DNA of 64,000 nucleotides, from assembly GCF_022489035.1 (NCBI RefSeq), contig NZ_JAKVTV010000004.1:124001-188000 (forward strand), read 5' to 3'. The stretch's first letter is position 1. Each line of letters opens with the position of its first letter. Origin of the DNA: Christiangramia lutea. GTDB lineage: Bacteria; Bacteroidota; Bacteroidia; Flavobacteriales; Flavobacteriaceae. Both the position numbers and the translations under genes were made by a program. Shown here piece by piece: positions 8,426 to 16,332 of this stretch. The notes under the pieces were generated by a model that made no database searches, was not told the origin of the DNA, and worked only from the letters and a program-made list of their open reading frames with translations.

Positions 8426-9217
8426 TTAATTCTTTAGATGAACGGGAATCTCACAAACCGGTATAGGATTCATTTTGTGTTGGTTAGCGGTATTTAGCCT
8501 GGTGTAGATTTCAAAAACCGTACGTTGTCTTCCTTCAAAATCTGTCGCAGATTTTCCTGCTTCAGAATGCCTCATGGCCCATTCCAATTCGTCATAAGAA
8601 GCGCCTAATTGATCTTCATCACTCCGGCTATCTCCAAATAGTCCATCGGTGGGTGCTGCGGTCATTATTTCGTCAATAATATTAAGGTATGAGCCTAATT
8701 CATAGACTTCGCTTTTCATAAGGTCTGCAATAGGACCTAAGTCTACACCGCCATCTCCGTATTTGGTATAAAAGCCTACTCCAAAATCTTCCACTTTATT
8801 ACCCGTTCCAGCCACGAGATATTTATGCAGTCCGGCGAAGTAATAAAGAGTGGTCATTCTTAGGCGTGCTCTTGAATTCGCCAGGGCAAGGTCCAAGGAT
8901 GAGGTTTCCCGGTGTTGCGGCATTCCATTTTTGAATTGATCAAAAACCGGGGTTAGGTTGACTTCCAGACCACTAACATTTGCGAAATTATGCTTTAGTT
9001 CATCGATATGCTTTCTGGCTCGGCTTATTTGTTTCTTATCCTGATGGATAGGCATCTCCAGGCATAAAGTAGGCATTCCTGTTTTTGCACAAAGAGTAGA
9101 GGTAACTGCCGAATCGATCCCACCGCTTACACCAACTACAAATCCATTCATATTTGCTTTAGTGGCATAGTCTTTTAGCCAGTTTATAATGTGGTCTGCC
9201 ACTTTTTCGATCTGCAT
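8426..9217 (-). CDS. nadE: NH3-dependent NAD synthetase
   Basis: A 263-residue protein from the ATG at 9215-9217. The PP-loop motif SGGIDS (residues 31-36) binds ATP; GTGNKVEDFGVGFYTKYGDGG and the segment around DLMKSEVYELG are typical of NadE. It catalyses the last step of NAD synthesis, amidation of deamido-NAD. There is no N-terminal glutaminase domain, so it should use ammonia directly. The frame stays open 21 codons further upstream, but that stretch contains the promoter boxes shared with gldB and is not conserved-looking, so the shorter start is used. Confidence 0.93.
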   Translation of the reverse strand: MQIEKVADHIINWLKDYATKANMNGFVVGVSGGIDSAVTSTLCAKTGMPTLCLEMPIHQDKKQISRARKHIDELKHNFANVSGLEVNLTPVFDQFKNGMPQHRETSSLDLALANSRARLRMTTLYYFAGLHKYLVAGTGNKVEDFGVGFYTKYGDGGVDLGPIADLMKSEVYELGSYLNIIDEIMTAAPTDGLFGDSRSDEDQLGASYDELEWAMRHSEAGKSATDFEGRQRTVFEIYTRLNTANQHKMNPIPVCEIPVHLKN

Positions 9218-9221
9218 AATA

Positions 9222-9253
9222 TTGGGTGATTTAGTTTGTAAGTAATACCTTTG
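9222..9253 (+). promoter_or_regulatory. Promoter of gldB
   Basis: TTG at 9222-9224, a 21-base spacer and TACCTTTG at 9246-9253 match the Bacteroidetes promoter pattern. The predicted start near 9260 gives a leader of about 65 bases before gldB. Confidence 0.55.
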
Positions 9254-9258
9254 CCCCA

Positions 9259-9266
9259 CAAATCTA
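9259..9266 (-). promoter_or_regulatory. -7 box of nadE, overlapping the gldB start region
   Basis: The minus strand reads TAGATTTG, an exact TAnnTTTG match. It would start nadE transcription about 9252, within the gldB -7 box. No convincing -33 TTG is present, so this side is weaker. Confidence 0.4.
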
Positions 9267-9323
9267 ATACTTAAAGCCAATTTTTAAAAGGGACCGGCGT
9301 TAAAGCCTTCACAATAGAGAATT

Positions 9324-10283
9324 ATGCTGAAGAATCTTTGGTTTTTAATACTGCTTTTAAGTCTTTTTTCCTGTGATAAACAATCTGAAACTGAAGCTAA
9401 GATCGAACAGATCGATGTTGAATTTGATGTGATTAGATTCGACAGGAAATTTGCTGATGCAACAGTAGAAAACTTACCCGATTTAAAATCTGATTTTCCA
9501 TTCCTGTTTCCTGAACATTATCCAGATAGTGTTTGGGTACAGAAGTTGAATGATAGTATACAACAGGAAATCGAAACTGAGGTTTTAAAAGAGTTTCCCG
9601 AATTCTCAGAGCAGACGGACGAGTTGCATAGTTTATTTCAACACATAAAATATTATTTTCCAGATTTTCGGGTGCCAGATGTAATCACGATCACTTCAGA
9701 AGTAGATTACAAGAATAAAAGTCTTTATACCGGGGATTACCTCTTTGTAGCTCTTGATACCTACCTGGGAGAGGAACATAAGTTTTATGTGGGGATTCAG
9801 GAGTTTTTGAAAAAGAATTTCAGAAAGGAGCAAATATCGGTAGATGCCGCAGATGAAATTGCCATGAAATATGTTCCTAAAGCCGAGTCCAGAACTTTCT
9901 TGTCTCATATGCTTTATTACGGTAAGCTGCTGTATCTAAAAGATAAATTCATTCCATTTAAAAGTGATGCGGAAAAGATTGGTTATTCTGAAGAAGAACT
10001 GGAATGGGCAAAAGCAAATGAAGACCAGATCTGGAGATATTTCATTGAAAACGAATTGATCTTTGATACAGATTCTCAGTTATATGAAAGATTCCTGTAT
10101 CCGGCACCCTTCTCTAAGTTCTATTTGCAGCTCGATGCCGAATCACCATCAAGACTTGGTCAGTATATCGGTTGGAACATCATTAGATCCTATATGGATA
10201 AGAATGATGTGTCCATCAAAAAAATGCTCAATACTTCAGCTGAAGAAATATTTAATAAATCGAACTATAAACCTAAGAAATAA
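9324..10283 (+). CDS. gldB: Gliding motility lipoprotein GldB
   Basis: A 319-residue lipoprotein with a short hydrophobic signal and lipobox LFSC (Cys17). The body contains the GldB-type segments EVDYKNKSLYTGDYLFVALDTYLG (in parts) and KYVPKAESRTFLSHMLYYGK. GldB was found in Flavobacterium johnsoniae as a protein needed for gliding; it sits in the envelope and is not itself a core T9SS pore component. The stop codon overlaps the start of gldC by one base (TAATG), and nadE is divergent upstream, the arrangement I would expect in flavobacteria. Confidence 0.92.
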   Translation: MLKNLWFLILLLSLFSCDKQSETEAKIEQIDVEFDVIRFDRKFADATVENLPDLKSDFPFLFPEHYPDSVWVQKLNDSIQQEIETEVLKEFPEFSEQTDELHSLFQHIKYYFPDFRVPDVITITSEVDYKNKSLYTGDYLFVALDTYLGEEHKFYVGIQEFLKKNFRKEQISVDAADEIAMKYVPKAESRTFLSHMLYYGKLLYLKDKFIPFKSDAEKIGYSEEELEWAKANEDQIWRYFIENELIFDTDSQLYERFLYPAPFSKFYLQLDAESPSRLGQYIGWNIIRSYMDKNDVSIKKMLNTSAEEIFNKSNYKPKK

Positions 10284-10621
10284 TGTCTCAATACAAGAAG
10301 TCTGAAATCAATATAGAGGTAGTCACAGATGAAAATCACGTGCCGGAGAATATCACCTGGAGCGCCCAGGATGGGAATGTTTATAAGGAAGATGCCAAAG
10401 CGTTAATGCTTTCAGTTTGGGATAGTAAGGACCAGGAGACACTACGAATCGACCTTTGGACCAAGGAAATGCCGGTGGATGAAATGAAGAAGTTCTTTCA
10501 CCAGACGCTGGTTTCTATGAGCGATACGTATTTTAGAGCTACTCAGGATGATAAGATGCGTGATACCATGAAGGATTTCTGTGATTATTTTGCTGAAAAA
10601 ACCGAGATCAAAAAAGGATAA
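10283..10621 (+). CDS. gldC: Gliding motility protein GldC
   Basis: A 112-residue soluble protein directly coupled to gldB by a TAATG overlap. The N-terminus (KKSEINIEVVTDENHVPENI) and WSAQDG segment match GldC. No signal peptide or membrane helix is seen. In F. johnsoniae loss of GldC gives a partial gliding defect; its biochemical role is not known. The gene after it starts at the very next base, so gldB, gldC and that gene form one unit. Confidence 0.92.
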   Translation: MSQYKKSEINIEVVTDENHVPENITWSAQDGNVYKEDAKALMLSVWDSKDQETLRIDLWTKEMPVDEMKKFFHQTLVSMSDTYFRATQDDKMRDTMKDFCDYFAEKTEIKKG

Positions 10622-10999
10622 TTGGAAAAGCTCATTTTTATATATAATGCCGATTCAGGTAAGTTGAACGCTTTGATGGATTCGCTGCATAAAGCGGTGA
10701 ATCCATCTTCATATTCGTGCAAATTATGTGAGCTAACCTATGGCGCTTTAGACGAAAAAAAAGCCTGGAAAGATTTCCGAAAAGACCTGGAGGTGGAAAC
10801 TAGTTTTCTGCACAAAGATGAATTCTTAAAAGCCTACGCTTCGAAATTTGGTCACAAATTTGAATTCCCGGTAATTCTGGCGCAGACTAATAAAGGTCTG
10901 GAAGTTTTTGTGTCTAAAACCGAATTTGAAGAGATCAACAATCTTAATGTGTTGATAGACAAAATTAAAAACAGGCTGAAGCTTTATCAGGAGGCGTGA
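10622..10999 (+). CDS. Small conserved-looking protein of unknown function with a CxxC motif
   Basis: A 125-residue soluble protein that begins with TTG immediately after the gldC stop, with an AAGGA ribosome-binding sequence six bases before. No Met codon occurs until residue 19, which would cut the first strand (KLIFIYNAD), so the TTG start is likely. Cys33 and Cys36 form a CKLC motif after a helix, and the strand-helix-CxxC order resembles a thioredoxin-type fold, but the family is not recognised. Its end overlaps the convergent engB gene by 13 bases. It may act with GldB/GldC or with envelope redox; neither is shown. Confidence 0.75.
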   Translation: MEKLIFIYNADSGKLNALMDSLHKAVNPSSYSCKLCELTYGALDEKKAWKDFRKDLEVETSFLHKDEFLKAYASKFGHKFEFPVILAQTNKGLEVFVSKTEFEEINNLNVLIDKIKNRLKLYQEA

Positions 11000-11592
11000 A
11001 GCTGATCATTGATCCCGTCTATATAGTCTAAAACTTCATCCTTGCCAAGTCCGGCTGATGCTGAAGTAATAAAATATTCTGGCATTTCTTCCCAGATTTC
11101 GAGCATTTCAGCTTTGTAATTTTCAATGTTCTTATGTAGAGCTTTCTCCTTTAGCTTATCTGCTTTGGTAAAAATTATGCAGAATGGGATTCCGTTTTCG
11201 CCCATCCATTCCATGAATTCCATGTCTATGGGCTGAGGTTTATGGCGTGAATCTATCAAAACAAACGCACAAACCATCTGTTTTCTATTCTCGAAATATG
11301 CCGTAATGAATTTCTGAAAGACTTTCTTGGTAGATTTTGAAACCTGAGCATATCCGTAACCTGGTAAATCTACAAGGTGCCAGTTCTTATTGATCAGAAA
11401 ATGATTTATGAGCTGTGTTTTTCCTGGTTTTGCTGAAGTTTTCGCCAGGGATTTTCTGCCGGTTAGCATATTGATAAGAGAAGATTTTCCCACATTACTT
11501 CTCCCAATAAAGGCATATTCAGGCAAGGTGCTGTTAGGGCACTGATCAACCTTGGAGTTGCTTACCACAAATTCAGCGGTCTTGATTTTCAT
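10987..11592 (-). CDS. engB: Ribosome biogenesis GTP-binding protein EngB (YihA/YsxC)
   Basis: A 201-residue single-domain GTPase. G1 is GRSNVGKSS (residues 30-38), G3 is DLPGYGYA (75-82), G4 is TKAD in FTKADKL (about 145) and G5 is the SAS segment before GLGKDE. Length and motifs match EngB, an essential factor in assembly of the 50S ribosomal subunit. It is the second gene after the alpha/beta hydrolase on the same strand, 12 bases away, and runs convergent to the gldC operon. Confidence 0.94.
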   Translation of the reverse strand: MKIKTAEFVVSNSKVDQCPNSTLPEYAFIGRSNVGKSSLINMLTGRKSLAKTSAKPGKTQLINHFLINKNWHLVDLPGYGYAQVSKSTKKVFQKFITAYFENRKQMVCAFVLIDSRHKPQPIDMEFMEWMGENGIPFCIIFTKADKLKEKALHKNIENYKAEMLEIWEEMPEYFITSASAGLGKDEVLDYIDGINDQLHAS

Positions 11593-11604
11593 TGAAGCAG
11601 GTTT

Positions 11605-12369
11605 TTAGATATCTCTTCCTTTCAACCAGTCATGTAAAATCTGGTTGAATTCTTCGGGATGTTCCATCATAGCAGCATGGCCGCATTTGTCTATCCAGTA
11701 AAGATCTGCGTCTGGTAACAGTCTTTGGAAATCTTCTGCCACCTCTGGTGGTGTAACAGAATCGTTCTTTCCCCAGATCACACAGGTAGGGGTTTGCATC
11801 TTCGGAAGATCCTTAGCCATGTTATGCCTGATGGCACTTTTGGCAATCGCTAAGGTTTTTACAAGTTTGTTTCTATCGCTCACCGTTTCATATACTTCAT
11901 CTACGATCTCTTTTGTAGCAACCTTTGGATCATAGAATACGGCTTCTGCTTTTTTCTTTATGAATTCATAATCACCGCGGCGAGGGTAGCTTTCTCCCAT
12001 AGCATTTTCATATAATCCGGAACTACCTGTTATTACTAGAGCTTCTACAGTTTCTGGGAACATTTTTGTTGCCAGGAGGGCAATATGACCACCTAGAGAA
12101 TTACCAAGCAAGATCACTTTTTCATATCCTTTAAAATCTATGAACTCCTTCAGGTATTTGGCAAATGTACCTACACTGGTTTTTAATAGTGACATGGAAT
12201 ACAGCGGAAGTTCCGGAATAAGAACTTTATAACCATTTTCCGGAAAATAACTGGTTACGCCATCGAAATTACTGAGGCCTCCCATAAGTCCGTGAAGAAT
12301 AACAATCGGCGTTCCTTCCCCCTTTTCAAGATATGTGAATTTGCCTTCTTGCCTTAAGTGATCTTTCAT
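11605..12369 (-). CDS. Alpha/beta hydrolase
   Basis: A 254-residue cytoplasmic hydrolase of the alpha/beta fold. The oxyanion motif HGLMGG (26-31), nucleophile elbow GNSLGG with Ser91, Asp203 in WGKNDSVTP and His231 in CGHAAMMEHP form a complete catalytic triad. A lid of about 60 residues lies between positions 115 and 180. The substrate is unknown; the general shape is close to MenH/BioH-like and meta-cleavage hydrolases. It is followed by engB after 12 bases and preceded by its own promoter box. Confidence 0.88.
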   Translation of the reverse strand: MKDHLRQEGKFTYLEKGEGTPIVILHGLMGGLSNFDGVTSYFPENGYKVLIPELPLYSMSLLKTSVGTFAKYLKEFIDFKGYEKVILLGNSLGGHIALLATKMFPETVEALVITGSSGLYENAMGESYPRRGDYEFIKKKAEAVFYDPKVATKEIVDEVYETVSDRNKLVKTLAIAKSAIRHNMAKDLPKMQTPTCVIWGKNDSVTPPEVAEDFQRLLPDADLYWIDKCGHAAMMEHPEEFNQILHDWLKGRDI

Positions 12370-12394
12370 TGATAGCCTTTGCGGTTAGCAATCG

Positions 12395-12402
12395 CAAATA
12401 TA
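12395..12402 (-). promoter_or_regulatory. -7 promoter box of the hydrolase-engB unit
   Basis: The minus strand reads TATATTTG, an exact TAnnTTTG match, with a predicted start near 12388 and a leader of about 19 bases. No -33 element was found at the usual distance. Confidence 0.5.
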
Positions 12403-12495
12403 GCGATTTCGTTACAAGTATAATCATTTTTGAGTAACTGCAAAGGCTTTTCTGGCAAGTGGGAAATTTATGAACAGGCTTATTTTTTCAATCCA

Positions 12496-12504
12496 TTATC
12501 CACA
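12496..12504 (+). other. Perfect DnaA-box sequence upstream of the dcw cluster
   Basis: TTATCCACA matches the bacterial DnaA-box consensus exactly. A related TTATCAACA lies at 12587-12595, next to the MraZ-type boxes. The sequence is seen directly; binding by DnaA is inference. Confidence 0.45.
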
Positions 12505-12576
12505 TTTACCCACCATTTTTCAATTTCCTGAATCCTAAGCCAGTAGCGCTATTTCGTAGGTTTTCAAATACATACA

Positions 12577-12624
12577 GTGGTAAAACTTATCAACATTGTG
12601 GTAAAAAGTGGTAAATTGTGGTAA
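12577..12624 (+). promoter_or_regulatory. MraZ operator: four GTGGTAA boxes
   Basis: GTGGTAA occurs at 12577-12583, 12598-12604, 12608-12614 and 12618-12624. The last three are exactly 10 bases apart, one helical turn, and the first is 21 bases from the second. MraZ is known to bind several short direct repeats with 10-base spacing upstream of its own gene in Escherichia coli (TGGGN). Position before mraZ, spacing and sequence all support an autoregulatory operator. Confidence 0.85.
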
Positions 12625-12633
12625 TATTTTCAA

Positions 12634-12641
12634 TATATTTG
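12634..12641 (+). promoter_or_regulatory. -7 promoter box of the dcw cluster
   Basis: TATATTTG is an exact TAnnTTTG box, ten bases after the last MraZ box and 18 bases before the GTG start of mraZ. The predicted leader is therefore very short. The -33 region falls among the GTGGTAA repeats, so bound MraZ would block RNA polymerase. Confidence 0.65.
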
Positions 12642-12659
12642 GCTCTATATAGCTTGACT

Positions 12660-13127
12660 GTGATAAATCTAATCGGGACATACGAATGTAAGGTAGATGC
12701 TAAAGGCCGATTGTTAGTGCCTTCAGCGTTGAAGAAGCAGTTGGCTCCCATGATGCAGAACGGTTTTGTGATAAAGCGGGCGGTTTTTCAGAATTGCCTG
12801 GAGCTTTACCCGATGGAGGAGTGGGATGTTCTAATGGCCAGGATGAACAGATTGAACAGGTTCAAGAAAAAGAATGTTGATTTTATTAGAAAATTCACTG
12901 CCGGTGTAAAGACTGTTGAGGTTGATACGAATGGCAGGTTGCTTATTCCTAAGGATCTTATTGGTTTTGCTGGAATTGGGAAAGAGATCGTTCTTTCTTC
13001 AGCAATTAATATCGTTGAGATTTGGGATAAAGAGAAATATGAACAAGCCCTCGATGATTCTTCAGATGGTTTTGCAGACCTGGCAGAAGAGGTGATGGGA
13101 AACGATGAGTTTGATGGAATATCATAA
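12660..13127 (+). CDS. mraZ: Transcriptional regulator MraZ
   Basis: A 155-residue DNA-binding protein with two SpoVT/AbrB-like repeats, each carrying the DxxxR motif (VDAKGRL near residue 12, VDTNGRL near 94). It controls the dcw cluster, usually as an autorepressor. The start is taken as GTG at 12660, giving MINLIGTYECK, the usual N-terminus. An in-frame GTG at 12618 is rejected because it lies inside an MraZ box and upstream of the promoter. The end overlaps rsmH by 23 bases (or 14, if the second ATG of rsmH is used). Confidence 0.93.
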   Translation: MINLIGTYECKVDAKGRLLVPSALKKQLAPMMQNGFVIKRAVFQNCLELYPMEEWDVLMARMNRLNRFKKKNVDFIRKFTAGVKTVEVDTNGRLLIPKDLIGFAGIGKEIVLSSAINIVEIWDKEKYEQALDDSSDGFADLAEEVMGNDEFDGIS

Positions 13128-14010
13128 TCCTGTTCTTCTAAAGGAATCTGTTGATGGTCTTGATGTAAAACCTGATGGAGTCTACGTGGATGTAACTTTT
13201 GGGGGAGGGGGGCATTCCAGGGAAATTTTAAAAAGGCTTGGTTCTGAAGGGAAACTGTTTGCTTTTGATCAGGATAAAGATGCTTTTAAAAATAAAATTG
13301 AAGATGAACGCTTTACGCTGATCAATGAAAATTTCAGGTTTATTAAACGTTTCCTGAGGTTTTACGGTGTAAAACAGGTGGATGGTATTCTTGGTGATTT
13401 TGGAGTTTCCTCGCATCAGTTCAACGAAGCTGAAAGAGGTTTTTCAACCCGGTTCGATGCGAAGCTGGATATGAGAATGAACCAGGGAGATAAACTTAGC
13501 GCATATGAAGTGATCAATGAGTATGATGAAGAGCAATTAAAAAAGCTTTTTTATGCTTATGCAGATCTTAAGAATGCGCCCAAACTGGCCAGGACAATTG
13601 TTTCTGAAAGAAAGAACAAGCCTATAGAGACCAGTGAGCAGTTAAATGAAATATTAAAGCCTCTTTTATTTAAGGGTAAAGAAAATAAAATACTGGCTCA
13701 GATCTATCAGGCGATTAGGATAGAAGTGAATCAGGAGATCGAGGTTCTTAAAGAGTTTTTGTTGCAAACGGAGGAGCTTTTGAAACCCGACGGAAGGTTG
13801 AGTCTTATCTCCTATCACTCTTTAGAAGATAGATTGGTGAAGAGGTATATAAGGAGTGGTCTTTTTGAAGGTGAACCTGAAAAGGACATGTTTGGAAATA
13901 TAGATGTGCCATTTAAAAAAGTGAATGGCCTTATTGTTCCTTCAAAGGATGAAATTCAGCAGAATAACAGGGCTCGAAGTGCAAAACTTAGAGTAGCGAG
14001 AAAGTTATAA
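13105..14010 (+). CDS. rsmH: 16S rRNA m4C1402 methyltransferase RsmH (MraW)
   Basis: A 301-residue SAM-dependent methyltransferase that modifies N4 of C1402 in 16S rRNA. The opening YHNPVLLKESVDGL, the SAM-binding VDVTFGGGGHS segment, FDQDKDA, GDFGVSSHQ and the C-terminal ISYHSLEDRLVKR motif are all present, and the length is normal. Two ATG codons are possible, 13105 and 13114 (MEYHNPV); the second gives the more usual N-terminus. Translational coupling with mraZ is likely because the genes overlap. Confidence 0.95.
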   Translation: MSLMEYHNPVLLKESVDGLDVKPDGVYVDVTFGGGGHSREILKRLGSEGKLFAFDQDKDAFKNKIEDERFTLINENFRFIKRFLRFYGVKQVDGILGDFGVSSHQFNEAERGFSTRFDAKLDMRMNQGDKLSAYEVINEYDEEQLKKLFYAYADLKNAPKLARTIVSERKNKPIETSEQLNEILKPLLFKGKENKILAQIYQAIRIEVNQEIEVLKEFLLQTEELLKPDGRLSLISYHSLEDRLVKRYIRSGLFEGEPEKDMFGNIDVPFKKVNGLIVPSKDEIQQNNRARSAKLRVARKL

Positions 14011-14016
14011 TTGGTT

Positions 14017-14334
14017 ATGAAAGGTGGATTTTACAATATTCTGAAGGCTAATTTTCTTATCAGTGAAGACGCGGTAAAGAACTGGAGATTTATAGTTTTC
14101 TGTACTGTTCTGGCAATAATTATGATCGCAAGTTCGCATAATGCCGAGAAAAAAGTACATCAGATCGCAAAGTTAAATAAAGAAGTTCTTGAATTGAGGA
14201 GTGAGTTTCTGGAAAGGCGATCTAATTTAATGAGAGTAAAAATGGAATCTACCATAACTGAGAAAATGGTAGAAAAGGGAATAGGGCCTTCAGAGACCCC
14301 ACCCAATAAGATAAGAGTGAAAATAAAAGACTAA
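14017..14334 (+). CDS. ftsL: FtsL-like cell division protein
   Basis: A 105-residue bitopic protein from the ATG at 14017 (TTG at 14011 is also possible). One membrane helix (about residues 25-43 of this form) is followed by a periplasmic coiled coil (about 45-85; AEKKVHQIAKLNKEVLELRSEF) and a short polar tail. Sequence similarity to proteobacterial FtsL is low; the call rests on size, topology and the fixed place between rsmH and ftsI. FtsL works with FtsB and FtsQ to activate septal peptidoglycan synthesis. No FtsB gene is in the window. Confidence 0.8.
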   Translation: MKGGFYNILKANFLISEDAVKNWRFIVFCTVLAIIMIASSHNAEKKVHQIAKLNKEVLELRSEFLERRSNLMRVKMESTITEKMVEKGIGPSETPPNKIRVKIKD

Positions 14335-14340
14335 CCTTAA

Positions 14341-16332
14341 ATGGCTACAACCGAAAAAAGCATCCTGAATCGAATGTATTTCGTGGCTGGCTGTCTCTTC
14401 CTTTTTGCGATAGCGGTAGGGGTCAAGTTGCTCAATATCCAGTTTGTGCACGGAGAGCACTATAAGGAACTGGCTGAGGAGCGCACTCTTAAAAACTTCA
14501 AAATTCCGGCCAACCGTGGCAATCTTTATGATGTAAATGGAAATCTTCTGGCAACCTCAGTTCCTAAATATGATGTAAGGTTCGATGCGGTAACAGTATC
14601 AGATAAAAACTTCGAGGAAAATATTGGATCTCTGTCAGAAAGTCTTTCTAAAATGCTTGGGAAACCTGCTTCATACTATTCTCAAAAATTAAGAGCAGCA
14701 AGAGCGAATAGACAACGCTACGTGTTAATTGCCAGAAACCTGGGGTATTCAGATTATATGAAAATGCGAGAGTTCCCTATGTTCAACCTTGGAGCTTATA
14801 AAGGCGGGATGATCACCGAACAAAGTACAGTTCGTGAACATCCGCTGGGGAAAATGGGAGAGCGAACTGTTGGTTATGAAAGAAGGGATGAAAACGGATA
14901 TTTCACCAGGGTAGGTCTGGAAGGAGCTTTTAGTAATTACCTCAGAGGAACCGACGGAAGAAGACTAAAACAGAAGATTGCCAAGGGGCAATGGAAACCT
15001 ATAAGTGATAATAATGAATTAGAGCCTAAAGATGGTTATGATGTGGTGTCTACGATAGATGTGAACATTCAGGATATAGCACATCATTCCCTTTTAAGGC
15101 AATTGGAATATTTTGAAGCCGATCATGGTACTGTAGTCGTAATGGAAACAGCTACCGGTGAGATAAAGGCAATGTCTAATCTGGGCAGAACTAAAGAGGG
15201 TACATACTTTGAGAAAAGAAACTATGCGGTCTATGAAGCTCATGAACCAGGTTCTACTTTCAAATTGATGGCTATTGTTGCGGCTCTGGAAGACGGAGTG
15301 ATAGATACAAGCAAAGTATTAGATACTGAAAATGGCGTAGTGCGATTTTATGGTCGTCCCGTAAGAGATTCCCGCCATGGTGGATATGGTGAAATTTCGG
15401 CGGCGAAGGCATTTGAAGTTTCTTCCAATACTGCTTTTACAAAAATGATCACCGAAGGGTATAAGAACAATCCTTCAAAATTTGTTGATCGACTATATTC
15501 AATGGGACTTAACCAGAAGATTGGTCTTGAAATTAAAGGTGAGGGATCCCCCCGAATCCCTCATCCTCAAGACAAGGGCTGGAATGGTCTTAGCCTTCCG
15601 TGGATGGCTTTCGGTTACGGAGTAGCGATCACACCATTGCAAACCCTAACTTTTTATAATGCCATTGCCAATGATGGTGAGATGATCAAGCCAAGGTTCA
15701 TAAAAGAAGTAAAGGATAGGGATAAACCAATTATTACCATGAACAAGCAGGTGATGAATCCTGCAATCTGTTCCGTGGAGACCGCGAAGAAAGTTAGGGA
15801 GATGATGAAGAAAACCGTAGAACGTGGGACAGCGGCTAATATTTATACTGAAAACTTTTCCATGGCCGGAAAGACTGGAACCTGCCAGACAGAATACTGG
15901 ATTGAGCCGGGAAGATATATCGCATCTTTTGCGGGTTATTTCCCAGCTGAAAATCCGAAATATTCCTGTATAGTGGTAATTCACAAGCCTAACAGAAGAA
16001 AGGGGTACTATGGAAATATCGTAGCTGCTCCCGTATTTAAGGATATCGCGAGAAAGATCTATACAGATACTCCTGTAATGGATGAAATGGAATCACTGGA
16101 GGTGAATGATGAAGAAGTTCAGATAAATTTCGAAGAATATTACGCCAAGATCCAGGATGAAAAATTATTGATGCCAGATGTGACGGGGATGCCGGCGATG
16201 GATGCACTTTCAATTCTTGAAAACCTTGGGTTGGAAGTTAGATTATATGGTAAGGGAGTGGTGAAAAGGCAATCTGTTTCAGCAGGTCAGAAACTGAAGA
16301 ATAAGCAAACAGTAAAACTGGAATTGAGTTAA
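14341..16332 (+). CDS. ftsI: Septal penicillin-binding protein (FtsI/PBP3 type) with PASTA domain
   Basis: A 663-residue class B transpeptidase. An N-terminal membrane helix (about 13-33) is followed by the dimerisation domain, then the transpeptidase domain with the active-site motifs STFK (Ser305-Lys308), SSN (361-363) and KTG (511-513). A single PASTA repeat occupies about 600-663 (MPDVTGMPAMDALSILENL). It cross-links peptidoglycan at the division site with FtsW. A C-terminal PASTA domain is more usual in Gram-positive PBPs and SpoVD but is also met in Bacteroidetes FtsI. The stop overlaps the murE start by one base. Confidence 0.94.
   Translation: MATTEKSILNRMYFVAGCLFLFAIAVGVKLLNIQFVHGEHYKELAEERTLKNFKIPANRGNLYDVNGNLLATSVPKYDVRFDAVTVSDKNFEENIGSLSESLSKMLGKPASYYSQKLRAARANRQRYVLIARNLGYSDYMKMREFPMFNLGAYKGGMITEQSTVREHPLGKMGERTVGYERRDENGYFTRVGLEGAFSNYLRGTDGRRLKQKIAKGQWKPISDNNELEPKDGYDVVSTIDVNIQDIAHHSLLRQLEYFEADHGTVVVMETATGEIKAMSNLGRTKEGTYFEKRNYAVYEAHEPGSTFKLMAIVAALEDGVIDTSKVLDTENGVVRFYGRPVRDSRHGGYGEISAAKAFEVSSNTAFTKMITEGYKNNPSKFVDRLYSMGLNQKIGLEIKGEGSPRIPHPQDKGWNGLSLPWMAFGYGVAITPLQTLTFYNAIANDGEMIKPRFIKEVKDRDKPIITMNKQVMNPAICSVETAKKVREMMKKTVERGTAANIYTENFSMAGKTGTCQTEYWIEPGRYIASFAGYFPAENPKYSCIVVIHKPNRRKGYYGNIVAAPVFKDIARKIYTDTPVMDEMESLEVNDEEVQINFEEYYAKIQDEKLLMPDVTGMPAMDALSILENLGLEVRLYGKGVVKRQSVSAGQKLKNKQTVKLELS

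Noticed and set aside
12618-12659. Earlier GTG start for mraZ
   Set aside because: The codon lies inside a GTGGTAA box and upstream of the -7 box; the known MraZ N-terminus begins at the GTG at 12660.
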